Assembly: GCA_949294665.1 (NCBI GenBank)
Contig: CASFID010000017.1
Span: 1-64,000, forward strand
Direction: 5' to 3'
DNA: 64,000 nt
Origin: an uncultured Eubacteriales bacterium
GTDB lineage: Bacteria > Bacillota > Clostridia > Lachnospirales > Lachnospiraceae
Shown: positions 8,630 through 16,323 of the stretch, piece by piece
How the letters are laid out: each line of letters starts with the position of its first letter
How positions within the stretch are numbered: the first letter of the stretch is position 1
Notes under the pieces: generated by a model
What the model was told of the DNA's origin: nothing
Database searches by the model: none
The model's input: only the letters and a program-made list of their open reading frames with translations
Program-made: the position numbers and the translations under genes

Positions 8630-9961
8630 ATGCATAACTACACAAGAGAGGATATCCTGCGGCTCGTGGAAGAGGAGGATGTGGCGTTTATCCGCCTGCA
8701 GTTTACGGATATCTTCGGGACGATGAAAAACATGGCCGTGACAGTCAGCCAGCTGGAAAAGGCGCTTGACAACAGGTGTATGTTCGACGTCTCCTCCCTG
8801 GACGGACTCTCAGGAGAGGAGGATTCGGATATGTATCTCTATCCCGATCTGAATACGTTTGAGATATTCCCGTGGCGTCCTCAGCAGGGGAAAGTGGCCC
8901 GTCTTATCTGCGATGTGTACCGGACGGACGGCACGCCGTATGAGGAGGATCCCAGATATGTCCTGAAGAAGGCGATCGCCCGCGCGGCGGAGTTCGGATA
9001 TACGCTGAATGCCGGACCGGAGTGTGAGTTTTTCCTGTTCCACACGGATGAGGACGGACTGCCGACGACGCTGACGCACGAGAGAGGCGGATATTTCGAT
9101 GTGGGACCGGTCGATTTCGGTGAAAATGCAAGGCGTGACATGGTGCTGACGCTGGAGGAGATGGGATTTGAGATCACGTCGTCTCATCACGAGATAGCGC
9201 CGGCACAGCATGAGATAGACTTCCGGTATGATGAGGCGCTGGTGACGGCCGACAATCTTATGACGTTTAAGATGGTCGTGAAGACGATCGCGAAGCGGCA
9301 TGGACTTCACGCCACTTTCATGCCAAAGCCGAAGATCGAGACGTACGGCTCCGGCATGCATATCAACCTCTCCTTGAACCGCGGAGGAGTTAATATCTTT
9401 CAGAGTGAGGAGGATAAAAACGGCCTGAGTCAGGAAGGATACTACTTTATCGGCGGTCTGATGAAGCACATGAAAGCGATCACATGCATTACAAATCCGA
9501 CGGTCAATTCTTATAAACGCTTTGTGCCGGGATACGAAGCTCCGGTCTACATGGGATGGTCCTCTAAGACAAGAGGCCCGCTGATCCGCGTGGCGTCCGG
9601 CAGGGGGGAGAATACCCGGATAGAGCTCAGAAGTCCGGATGCAACGGCCAACCCGTATCTTGCGCTGGCGGTGCTGCTCATGGCCGGCCTGGACGGGATA
9701 GAGAATAAGATCATGCCGCCGGAAAATATCGATGAAAATATACAGAAGATGACAGCACAGCGCCGGGAAGAACTTGGCGTACAGGAGCTGCCCAGATCCT
9801 TAAAAGACGCGGTGGAAGAGCTGGAGAAGGATGAGATGATACTCGGAGTGCTCGGAAAAGACCTGGCGCATAAGATCATAAAAGCACACAAGAAAGAGTA
9901 TAAAGCATACTGTATGCAGGTGACGGACTGGGAGATCGAGAACTATCTTTACAAAGTATGA
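8630..9961 (+). CDS. glnA: glutamine synthetase, type I
   Basis: The 443-residue enzyme joins ammonia to glutamate using ATP and has the length of the GSI-alpha class of Gram-positive bacteria. Visible signatures are NAGPECEFFLF (about 127-137, metal-binding glutamates), SHHEIAPAQHEID, the ATP region GSGMHINLSL (about 241-250), NSYKRFVPGYEAP and the catalytic RIELRSPDATANPY. No clear adenylylation-site segment is seen, as expected for this class, which is regulated by feedback and transcription. It has its own consensus promoter plus leader hairpins and is followed by an ANTAR regulator gene, a pairing that suggests nitrogen-linked antitermination control. Confidence 0.97.
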   Translation: MHNYTREDILRLVEEEDVAFIRLQFTDIFGTMKNMAVTVSQLEKALDNRCMFDVSSLDGLSGEEDSDMYLYPDLNTFEIFPWRPQQGKVARLICDVYRTDGTPYEEDPRYVLKKAIARAAEFGYTLNAGPECEFFLFHTDEDGLPTTLTHERGGYFDVGPVDFGENARRDMVLTLEEMGFEITSSHHEIAPAQHEIDFRYDEALVTADNLMTFKMVVKTIAKRHGLHATFMPKPKIETYGSGMHINLSLNRGGVNIFQSEEDKNGLSQEGYYFIGGLMKHMKAITCITNPTVNSYKRFVPGYEAPVYMGWSSKTRGPLIRVASGRGENTRIELRSPDATANPYLALAVLLMAGLDGIENKIMPPENIDENIQKMTAQRREELGVQELPRSLKDAVEELEKDEMILGVLGKDLAHKIIKAHKKEYKAYCMQVTDWEIENYLYKV

Positions 9962-10093
9962 TATGGGGGATCATACGGATCTGCCTGCGCGTCAGGGAAT
10001 ACACGTTATCGGAGAAGGAACGCCGGGCCGGGAACGCGTGGCCCCGGGGGGCGCTAAAATATCATACAGCCAGAAAGAACATCGGGAGGAGGC

Positions 10094-10648
10094 ATGGATT
10101 TGAGCAATATCATCGTTGCATTTTCAAAACGGGAAAATGCGGTAAATATCAGAAACGTCCTTGTGAAATCCGGCCTCGAAGTGAGCGCTGTCTGTCAGAC
10201 CGGCGCCAAGGTCCTGCAGTATGCGGAGATGTGGAACGACGGGATCGTAGTCTGCGCCAGCCGGATGCAGGATATGCATTATATGCAGCTAAGAGAGTAT
10301 CTTCCGCCGGAATTTGAGCTCCTTCTGATCGCATCGCCGGATCAGTGGGCGGACGGCCTGCCGGACGGAGTAGTAGGACTTCCCATGCCTATCAAGATAT
10401 ACGATCTGCTCAATACCATAGAGATGATCCAGCACTCTCAGGAACGACGGCGCAAGAAGCGGCGTGAAAGTGGAAAGACAAGGAGCGTCCGTGACCGTCA
10501 GATCATCGACCAGGCGAAATCCCTCCTGATGGAACGCAATAACATGACCGAGGATGAAGCGCATAAATATGTACAGAAAACAAGCATGGAGAGCGGAACG
10601 GATATGGTCGAGACGGCCCGGATGATCCTGACGGTGATGAAAGAGTAG
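10094..10648 (+). CDS. ANTAR domain regulator with degenerate receiver
   Basis: The 184-residue protein has a receiver-like N-terminal half (about 5-112) and a C-terminal ANTAR RNA-binding domain (about 128-180, QIIDQAKSLLMERNNMTEDEAHKYVQ split by family-typical spacing). ANTAR proteins bind paired hairpins with A1/G4 hexaloops and prevent terminator formation, often in nitrogen genes of Clostridia. The receiver lacks the acidic pair near its N terminus (FSKREN instead), and the phosphoacceptor position in VVCASRMQDM is Ala55 rather than Asp, so it is unlikely to be controlled by phosphorylation. It follows glnA by 132 bp with a strong GGGAGGAGG ribosome site. Confidence 0.88.
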   Translation: MDLSNIIVAFSKRENAVNIRNVLVKSGLEVSAVCQTGAKVLQYAEMWNDGIVVCASRMQDMHYMQLREYLPPEFELLLIASPDQWADGLPDGVVGLPMPIKIYDLLNTIEMIQHSQERRRKKRRESGKTRSVRDRQIIDQAKSLLMERNNMTEDEAHKYVQKTSMESGTDMVETARMILTVMKE

Positions 10649-10680
10649 ATCATGACGGATGATGAAAGGGTGGATCGGGT

Positions 10681-10708
10681 TTGATTTCGCGGCGACAGCG
10701 TGTATAAT
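10681..10708 (+). promoter_or_regulatory. promoter of dapF
   Basis: TTGATT (10681-10686) and TATAAT (10703-10708) with a 16 bp spacer, 39 bp before the dapF ATG. Confidence 0.7.
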
Positions 10709-10746
10709 AGGGATAGCAGAATCTATGGAAAGCAAGGGGTATATTT

Positions 10747-11583
10747 ATGAGATTTACAAAGATGCAGGGCCTTGGAAACGACTATGTATATGTGAATTGC
10801 CTGAAAGAAAAGATAGAAGATCCGTCATCGCTGGCGGTTAAGATCAGTGACCGGCATTTCGGAGTGGGATCGGACGGCCTGATCCTGATCAATCCGTCTG
10901 ACCAGGCAGACTTTGAGATGGAGATGTACAATGCGGACGGCTCCCGTGGGGAGATGTGCGGAAACGGCATCCGCTGTGTGGCCAAGTACGTGTATGACTA
11001 TGGCCTGACTGACAGGACTCATATATCGGTAGAGACACTGGGCGGTATAAAGTATCTCGATCTGACAGTGGAAAACGGAAAAGTAAAGCTTGTAAAAGTA
11101 GACATGGGAAAACCAGAACTGGAACCGGCGAAGATCCCCGTAGTGGCAGAAGGAAACAGAGTGGTGGACGAACCGATCCTCGGCGACGGAAAAGAATACC
11201 GCATGACATGTGTTTCCATGGGGAATCCCCACGCAGTCGTATATGTAGACTGTGACGTGAAAGAACTGCCCCTGGAGAAGATCGGTCCGAAGTTCGAGAC
11301 ACACGAGCGTTTCCCGAACAGGATCAACACAGAGTTTGTACGGGTGCTGGATCGTGATACGGTAGAGATGCGCGTGTGGGAGAGGGGCTCCGGCGAGACG
11401 CTCGCATGCGGCACCGGCGCCTGCGCCGTGGCGGTGTCCAGTATCCTCAACGGACTGACGGATGAGGACGTGACAGTAAAGCTCCTGGGCGGCGATCTGC
11501 AGATCAGATGGGACCGTGAGAAAGACACGGTCTATATGACCGGGCCGGCAGAAGTGGTGTTTGAAGGAGAATGGCCGGAGTGA
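10747..11583 (+). CDS. dapF: diaminopimelate epimerase
   Basis: The 278-residue enzyme interconverts LL- and meso-diaminopimelate for lysine and peptidoglycan synthesis, in the cytoplasm and without a cofactor. Both catalytic cysteines are in recognisable motifs: [13 protein letters not shown] (about residues 74-86) and [14 protein letters not shown] (about 214-227). The start [14 protein letters not shown] is the standard N terminus. It has its own promoter (10681-10708) and is the last plus-strand gene before the minus-strand toxin-antitoxin island. Confidence 0.97.
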   Translation: MRFTKMQGLGNDYVYVNCLKEKIEDPSSLAVKISDRHFGVGSDGLILINPSDQADFEMEMYNADGSRGEMCGNGIRCVAKYVYDYGLTDRTHISVETLGGIKYLDLTVENGKVKLVKVDMGKPELEPAKIPVVAEGNRVVDEPILGDGKEYRMTCVSMGNPHAVVYVDCDVKELPLEKIGPKFETHERFPNRINTEFVRVLDRDTVEMRVWERGSGETLACGTGACAVAVSSILNGLTDEDVTVKLLGGDLQIRWDREKDTVYMTGPAEVVFEGEWPE

Positions 11584-11644
11584 GACCGGGGAAACGGCAG
11601 GTGCAGATAATATAAATCATATTGTTCTTTGAAAACAATAAAAA

Positions 11645-11669
11645 TGACCACTACATTGAGTAATGGTCA
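11645..11669. terminator. possible weak bidirectional terminator between dapF and the PIN toxin
   Basis: TGACCACTA and TAATGGTCA form an 8 of 9 bp stem around a 7-base loop in the convergent space between the genes. There is no clean T run on either strand. Confidence 0.35.
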
Positions 11670-12068
11670 ATTGTTTAAAAAATCAGCAACACTGATGATT
11701 CGTGGATCTGTGATTGATGATTCGAGAAAATCTTTATCCCCTGTAAGGAATAGATCAGCATGTGCAGCCAATGCTGCCCGCAGGATCGGGCGGTCTTTTG
11801 GGTCACGGATTTTCTTTTCTGTTTCGGAGACTGTCTCGGGCGTGGAAACTACATGAATATAGGATAATGTATTATATAAAAAAGCTTCCAGTTCAGTAAC
11901 GCGGTCAGGAAATTTTTCACAGAATTTTCTGTGCAATTCATCAACAATATAGTCACAGATTATAGGTTCATAAGGCAGATGTAGTGCTTTGTAAAAAGCC
12001 TGAGCGGCCTTCCCATTTGGGAAAAGTGCCGCTGATATGATGATGTTGGTATCAATCATTACTTTCAT
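11667..12068 (-). CDS. PIN-domain toxin (COG1569-type)
   Basis: The 133-residue protein is a PIN-fold ribonuclease, with acidic metal ligands at the expected places: Asp6 in MIDTNII, Glu44 in VDELH, Asp92 in DPKDRPIL and Asp111/Asp113 in TGDKDFL. It overlaps the antitoxin gene by 4 bp, the classic order of antitoxin then toxin. The family cuts RNA; the specific target is unknown. The pair sits in an AT-rich island next to insertion-sequence and HEPN/MNT remnants, which suggests horizontal arrival. Confidence 0.88.
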   Translation of the reverse strand: MKVMIDTNIIISAALFPNGKAAQAFYKALHLPYEPIICDYIVDELHRKFCEKFPDRVTELEAFLYNTLSYIHVVSTPETVSETEKKIRDPKDRPILRAALAAHADLFLTGDKDFLESSITDPRIISVADFLNN

Positions 12069-12337
12069 TCTTTATTTTCCTCGCGTCGTGAATTTGTAAT
12101 CCAATCCGCTACATCTTCTTCTGCTGAAAAGCCGGCCTTTTCAGCCTGCCCCTGCATTTGTTTCTGAAATTTCTGTATGGCATAGATTGCTGAGTTGATT
12201 ACTTTTACAGAGCCATTTTCCACGATAAATGTTACACGGTCGCCAGGAGATATACCCAATGCTTCCCGGATATTTTTAGGAATTGTTACCTGACCTTTTG
12301 ACATGACCCTTGCGTCATTTACTAATAATTCGGACAT
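12065..12337 (-). CDS. AbrB/MazE-type antitoxin
   Basis: The 90-residue protein has an N-terminal SpoVT/AbrB swapped-hairpin DNA-binding domain (about 8-52: SKGQVTIPKNIREALGIS then GDRVTFIVENGSVKV) and a charged C-terminal tail that would wrap the toxin. It is the first gene of a two-gene operon with the PIN toxin. A perfect inverted repeat sits between its promoter and its start, fitting autorepression. Its ribosome site is AAGGAG. Confidence 0.88.
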   Translation of the reverse strand: MSELLVNDARVMSKGQVTIPKNIREALGISPGDRVTFIVENGSVKVINSAIYAIQKFQKQMQGQAEKAGFSAEEDVADWITNSRREENKE

Positions 12338-12364
12338 AATAGATTAGCTCCTTTCTAAGAGTAA

Positions 12365-12387
12365 AAAAGTAGGGATTTCCTACTTTT
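12365..12387. promoter_or_regulatory. perfect inverted repeat, candidate operator of the toxin-antitoxin operon
   Basis: AAAAGTAGG (12365-12373) and CCTACTTTT (12379-12387) are perfect 9 bp arms with a 5 bp spacer. It starts at the inner edge of the -10 element, about where transcription begins, so a bound AbrB-type protein would block initiation. Confidence 0.7.
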
Positions 12388-12416
12388 AGTATATTCTATA
12401 TTACGAAAAATATCAA
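12388..12416 (-). promoter_or_regulatory. promoter of the AbrB-PIN operon
   Basis: On the minus strand TTGATA (12416-12411) and TATACT (12393-12388) are 17 bp apart, a near-consensus promoter about 50 bp before the antitoxin start. Confidence 0.75.
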
Positions 12417-12456
12417 TCAGAGATTCAGTCAAATCGAATCGACCAAAAATGAAATT

Positions 12457-13013
12457 TTAAATTTCGCCTCTCCCCATTACATATGCTGCCAGTTTTTTGA
12501 TCACACCATTATCACGTACCGAATAGTGGATTGCATCGATGAAGAGAATTGGATAGACTTCATCCAGAGGCCGGTTTTGCCAGTCTTCGATCTGAGGAAG
12601 GATCTTGTCTGTTACATCAGAAATAAAGCCTTCCGAGGTTTCAAACCCATAAATATCTTCAATTGTTTCAGAGATCTGCCGGGTAGTCATCCCTTTGGCG
12701 TACATGGAAATGATCTTCTGATCAATATCTGAAATGTCTTTCTTCCGTTTTTTGACCACTTGAGGATTGAATGCTGATTTGCGGCCCTGAGGCACTTCGA
12801 TCTCCATGGATCCATAGCTGCTGTTCACGCGTTTGCGTTTATAGCCATTTCGGCTTCCATCATTTCTTTAATAGTTCCGCCAAGCAGGTCTTTTAAAGCT
12901 TCCTGAATATCATCTGCCGTCTGGATATCGTATTCTTCCAGTAATTGATGGATAATGTTGCGTTTACCCTCTGTCATTTGTACTCGATGTACGGGTTTCT
13001 TTTGTTTTGCCAT
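12457..13013 (-). pseudogene. IS256-family (mutator) transposase remnant
   Basis: Two adjacent reading frames make up roughly the first half of an IS256-type transposase. The upstream piece (13013-12825) carries the N terminus through GGTIKEMMEAEM. The downstream piece (12828-12457) carries VNSSYGSMEIEVPQ, the KGMTTRQISETIEDIYG helices and the DDE-region LFIDAIHYSVRDNG. At the junction the sequence reads NGYKRKRVNSS in the second frame directly after EAE, so about 50 bases between these conserved blocks seem to be lost, breaking the frame. The second piece diverges after KLAAYV, and the C-terminal half is missing. It cannot be active. Confidence 0.85.
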
Positions 13014-13093
13014 AATAAAAGGCCCTCCTATGAATTAGATTTTATCATAGAAGAAGCTTTCAGTTACATATTTACAGAAAAAGTTTCACACAC

Positions 13094-13381
13094 TCATTGA
13101 TCGACAGCCCCATACAAGTTTTCACCACCAGAGCCAATTGCATAATTCATGGGAATTTCCTCCCACAATTCTTCCTCATTATCAGTAACGTCAAACCACC
13201 ACTGCAAAGAGTAAAAAAGTGCATATTCATATACAGGCCTTAAACTATACCGTTCAAACTGATCACAACACATATCCAATAATTCAACAATAACATTTTT
13301 ATATTTTTTGATATCCTCACGTAACATAAAAGGCGGAAATATTTCGCTCAATACTTCTTCATCAGATAAATTAGTACACAT
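13094..13381 (-). CDS. small hypothetical protein
   Basis: The 95-residue, acidic, tryptophan-containing protein has no family I recognise. There is no signal peptide or membrane span; the middle has a cysteine pair (DMCCDQ) and the sequence WWFDVTDNEEELWEE. It lies in the AT-rich island between an IS256 remnant and an MNT/HEPN remnant. No strong ribosome site is seen, so it may be an immunity-like or cargo gene, or a leftover fragment. Confidence 0.5.
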   Translation of the reverse strand: MCTNLSDEEVLSEIFPPFMLREDIKKYKNVIVELLDMCCDQFERYSLRPVYEYALFYSLQWWFDVTDNEEELWEEIPMNYAIGSGGENLYGAVDQ

Positions 13382-13508
13382 ATCTAATAGGAGTTCAAAA
13401 ATGCCTGTTATATTCTACATATAATTTTTTTCGCTTCTCTGCATATTTCGAGATGGACAGGTAACATAACATTCCTTTCAATCAGAATTCATTGTAATTT
13501 GAAGTTAC

Positions 13509-13592
13509 TTAAACAAAAATTTTAGCGGAGTGAAGTTTTTCTTGGGCAGTCTGTAAACGATATTCAACCAGTTCCTTTTGATAATCAGGCAC
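13509..13592 (-). pseudogene. truncated HEPN-domain toxin remnant
   Basis: Directly after the nucleotidyltransferase gene, a frame beginning at a GTG that overlaps its stop codon encodes DYQKELVEYRLQTAQEKLHS and then AKIFV before a stop. This resembles the first helix of HEPN proteins that pair with minimal nucleotidyltransferases. Only about 27 of the usual 110-130 residues remain, and the RxxxxH active-site motif is absent. Confidence 0.6.
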
Positions 13593-13926
13593 TTAGCTTC
13601 ACTCCTTCCTGCGCAATATTTCTGTAATAGGGGAGTATATCTTTATAAGTTTCAAATTCACTATATGGAATTACGGTTGGCGAAATGATAACTTCATAAT
13701 CCAACTCCAGATCTGAAACAACATCCCATATTTTCTTTAATTGATTTTGCAATTCCTGTCTTTCGCCTTTTACTATGGCTACAATATCAATGTCTGACTC
13801 TGTGTTATAATCTCCCCGCGCATATGAACCATATAAATATATATCACATAAATTTTGATTATAGATATTGCGGTATATTATAACAATTTTCTTCAATATT
13901 TTTTCGAGATCGTTCTGTGTACACAT
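13585..13926 (-). CDS. minimal nucleotidyltransferase (MNT-type antitoxin)
   Basis: The 113-residue protein has the polymerase-beta nucleotidyltransferase signature: Gly33-Ser34 in LYGSYARGDY followed by Asp45 and Asp47 in SDIDIVAI, with a later acidic strand around LDYEVII. MNT proteins act with HEPN ribonucleases and neutralise them by adding nucleotides. Here the HEPN partner immediately downstream is reduced to its first helix (13509-13592), so the antitoxin appears to have outlived the toxin. The surrounding DNA is AT-rich. Confidence 0.85.
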   Translation of the reverse strand: MCTQNDLEKILKKIVIIYRNIYNQNLCDIYLYGSYARGDYNTESDIDIVAIVKGERQELQNQLKKIWDVVSDLELDYEVIISPTVIPYSEFETYKDILPYYRNIAQEGVKLSA

Positions 13927-14375
13927 AGCATCTGATCCCCTTTCAAAAAATAAAAGTACAATTTATATTCAAAATATCTATATAAGTATTATACCTGCAA
14001 CTCATATTTTAAACAATTACTTTGTTTGGAAGTGTAAAAATCGAAACGAAATAGAAGAAGATGCAATGTGATAATATACGAATGAAAAGGTGAAAAATAA
14101 ATTGCAGAAAAGATATGTTAATTTCAGCTTTGTTATAAAATATAAGTATGATTAAGTTATAATACTCTTATAAATGATGTACTGTTTTGCCATGGCGGTG
14201 TGGTGAATACTTTGTAGAGAACATGGTGTCATCCGATATATCATAATGTTGATGAGGCGATTGACTTTATGCACTCTATCGAGTAAATGAAATGACGGCA
14301 GGAAAAGACCTTTGGTACAAGTCATATGAGGAAGTGCACGGATTATTCCTATTTTCTCCGCTCCGTTTGAGAAAA
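13927..14375. other. AT-rich stretch without a gene I can support
   Basis: About 450 bases between the MNT gene and the tRNA terminator. There are several short broken frames, including a 24-codon piece starting near 14291 that ends just before the terminator, but no intact gene, RNA or repeat that I recognise. It looks like decayed coding DNA. Confidence 0.5.
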
Positions 14376-14376
14376 T

Positions 14377-14417
14377 AAAAAAATACCGCAGAGCCCATAT
14401 TTACAGGCTTTGCGGTA
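14377..14417 (-). terminator. terminator of the tRNA-Gln/tRNA-Pro unit
   Basis: TACCGCAGAGCC (14384-14395) pairs with GGCTTTGCGGTA (14406-14417) with one wobble. On the minus strand the stem is followed by a run of seven T. Confidence 0.85.
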
Positions 14418-14431
14418 ACCCAATAAAAAAA

Positions 14432-14505
<74 letters not shown>

Positions 14506-14540
14506 ATAAAAAAGGGAACATGCTCTTCGCAAATTCCCAG

Positions 14541-14612
14541 CTACGGAAAAGGGACTTGAACCCCTACTAACAGAGTCAGAGTCTGCTGTGCTGCCAATTA
14601 CACCATTCCGCA
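14541..14612 (-). tRNA. tRNA-Gln (anticodon CTG)
   Basis: Minus-strand cloverleaf of 72 nt: acceptor TGCGGAA/TTCCGTA with discriminator G, anticodon stem GCAGA/TCTGT around loop CTCTGAC (anticodon CTG, glutamine codon CAG), and T arm with GGTTCAAGTCC. CCA is not encoded. It lies upstream of tRNA-Pro in one unit with a promoter at 14643-14670. Confidence 0.92.
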
Positions 14613-14642
14613 TTATTGCTGCTTTTCGTAAGCAACATGGTT

Positions 14643-14670
14643 ATTATATCAGACTTTGGGGAAAAATCAA
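14643..14670 (-). promoter_or_regulatory. promoter of the tRNA pair
   Basis: Minus strand TTGATT (14670-14665) and TATAAT (14648-14643) with a 16 bp spacer, about 30 bp before the tRNA-Gln 5' end. Confidence 0.75.
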
Positions 14671-14807
14671 GCATTTTTTTTATTTTCTTTACACTTTTTT
14701 TGATGAGTTGATTTTTCTGAATTTCGTATTCTTTTTATAAATTTTAAAAACATTTTACAAAAAAATCCATATAATGTTCACATTCAATGCCTATACTATT
14801 GCGATAA

Positions 14808-14828
14808 ATACGGGAGATGCTCCCGTAT
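14808..14828. repeat. perfect inverted repeat before the small gene at 14873
   Basis: ATACGGGAG and CTCCCGTAT are 9 bp perfect arms around ATG. It lies 45 bp before the start of the small gene. No T run follows, so it is more likely an operator or leader hairpin than a terminator. Confidence 0.6.
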
Positions 14829-14872
14829 GATCCATTTTGGGATGAAAATTCTGATGAAAGGAGCTGTAGTAT

Positions 14873-15097
14873 ATGATAAAAGGAGTATTAAATACCAATC
14901 CTAAAACAGGCATTTATGTTACTGATGAAGAAAGATCCGAAAGTGTAAATATCAGATCAGGGCAGTATCTCTATCTGGCTGTCAATGACTGCTGGATCCC
15001 GGTGATCATCCGTTTTTCTCCGAGATCACACGGCTGGTTTTTTCAGAATTTGGAAAATGTAGCTGTGGACGGACAGAAAGTCATGTTGAAGTCTTGA
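14873..15097 (+). CDS. small hypothetical protein, possibly DUF5348-like
   Basis: The 74-residue soluble protein has a strong ribosome site (AAAGGAGC). The pattern GQYLYLAVNDCWIPVIIRF followed by HGWFFQNL recalls small beta-rich DUF5348-type proteins of Lachnospiraceae, but I am not certain of the family. The upstream region has a perfect palindrome. Function unknown. Confidence 0.6.
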   Translation: MIKGVLNTNPKTGIYVTDEERSESVNIRSGQYLYLAVNDCWIPVIIRFSPRSHGWFFQNLENVAVDGQKVMLKS

Positions 15098-15265
15098 TTT
15101 TACTGTTTCCGGTCTTTTTTGATGGATATGCCGTAAAAGTTAATAATAATTAAACAAATACCAGTAATTTCTTAAAAATCTCTCAGTATAATTGCCGATG
15201 GTAATGTATAATGATATATAGGGTAAAAGTGTGCCGCAGACGATGCCAATGAGGAGAACGGGAAG

Positions 15266-16165
15266 ATGCGCAGGGAGAAAAGAACGAAGAGACAAAAGAT
15301 AAATATAAATGGGATCATCCTGTGTGTCCTGGTATTTTTTGTGATTGCCGGGACAGTTTTCTGCATGGCTGTAAGCGGCAGAGACGAAAAAAAAGAAGCA
15401 GCGGCAGAGCAGTTTATTGCAGGAGAGAGCAGCCGTGCTGAGATGGTAAAAGATTTTACGGAAACAATGATAAACAGAAAGAGAGAAGAAGCTTTTTCTG
15501 TCCGGCCAGGCAGAAAGATAGGTGTGGAGAATCCGACAGATGACAAAAAGGTCGTCTATCTTACTTTTGACGACGGACCGTCTGAAAATACAAAAAAGAT
15601 ACTTGATATCCTGAAGCAGTATAATGCCAGGGCCACATTCTTTATCACGGGCGCCAATAAGGAATGCCGCCCATATATTAAGGAGGCATACGATGCGGGG
15701 CACACGATAGGACTGCACACATATACGCACAAATACAGCGAGGTATATGCATCGGAAGAGGCATATTTTGAGGATCTTGAGCGGGTAGGAAAGGTGGCGG
15801 AGGAGCAGATCGGCTACGTTCCCTGTTTCATCCGCTTCCCGGGCGGCTCGTCCAATACGGTGTCGGCAAAGATCGACAAAGGGATCATGACGAAACTTGT
15901 CGGGAAAGTATGGGAGAAAGGATATCAGTATTATGACTGGAATGTTGACAGTGGGGATGGAGAAAATAAGGACTGGAAGACGATAGAGACACGCTCGATG
16001 ACGGAGGGGATAAATCATGTGATGATACTGTGTCATGATTCACAGTCAGAGACGGAAACAGTGGAGGCCCTTCCGTCGATCCTGGAATATTACAAGGAGC
16101 GCGGTTATCAATTTGAAGGGATCGATACAGCAAGTTACGTTTGCCATCATGATGTTAAGAATTAG
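15266..16165 (+). CDS. membrane-anchored polysaccharide deacetylase (NodB family)
   Basis: The 299-residue protein has a basic N terminus, one membrane span at about 16-36, a charged linker and a carbohydrate esterase 4 domain outside the cell. Metal and catalytic residues are visible: TFDDGP with Asp102/Asp103, the HTYTH pair His151/His155, FRFPGGSSN, and the late LCHDS histidine. Such proteins remove acetyl groups from peptidoglycan GlcNAc or MurNAc. It stands alone, with no other cell-wall gene nearby. The exact substrate cannot be told. Confidence 0.92.
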   Translation: MRREKRTKRQKININGIILCVLVFFVIAGTVFCMAVSGRDEKKEAAAEQFIAGESSRAEMVKDFTETMINRKREEAFSVRPGRKIGVENPTDDKKVVYLTFDDGPSENTKKILDILKQYNARATFFITGANKECRPYIKEAYDAGHTIGLHTYTHKYSEVYASEEAYFEDLERVGKVAEEQIGYVPCFIRFPGGSSNTVSAKIDKGIMTKLVGKVWEKGYQYYDWNVDSGDGENKDWKTIETRSMTEGINHVMILCHDSQSETETVEALPSILEYYKERGYQFEGIDTASYVCHHDVKN

Positions 16166-16219
16166 TGTAATACCATGCCTTTCAGAGCAAGAATTCTAAA
16201 AATGTGAGCAACATGCAAA

Positions 16220-16248
16220 TTGACGGAATTTCGCTTTTCCTTTATGCT
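16220..16248 (+). promoter_or_regulatory. promoter of the first GH112 gene
   Basis: TTGACG (16220-16225) and TATGCT (16243-16248) with a 17 bp spacer, about 75 bp before the GTG start. Confidence 0.65.
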
Positions 16249-16323
16249 GTTTTTGAAAAAATGACCGAAGAATATATGTAACAGGAACTGAAGGCCATTA
16301 TGCAGGCAGGAAAGGAGACAGAA

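Noticed and set aside
14160-14375. Short broken frames, one reading HNVDEAIDFMHSIE before a stop, like the end of a class V aminotransferase, and a 24-codon piece after it
   Set aside because: Too short and frame-broken to name; listed only as decayed DNA.
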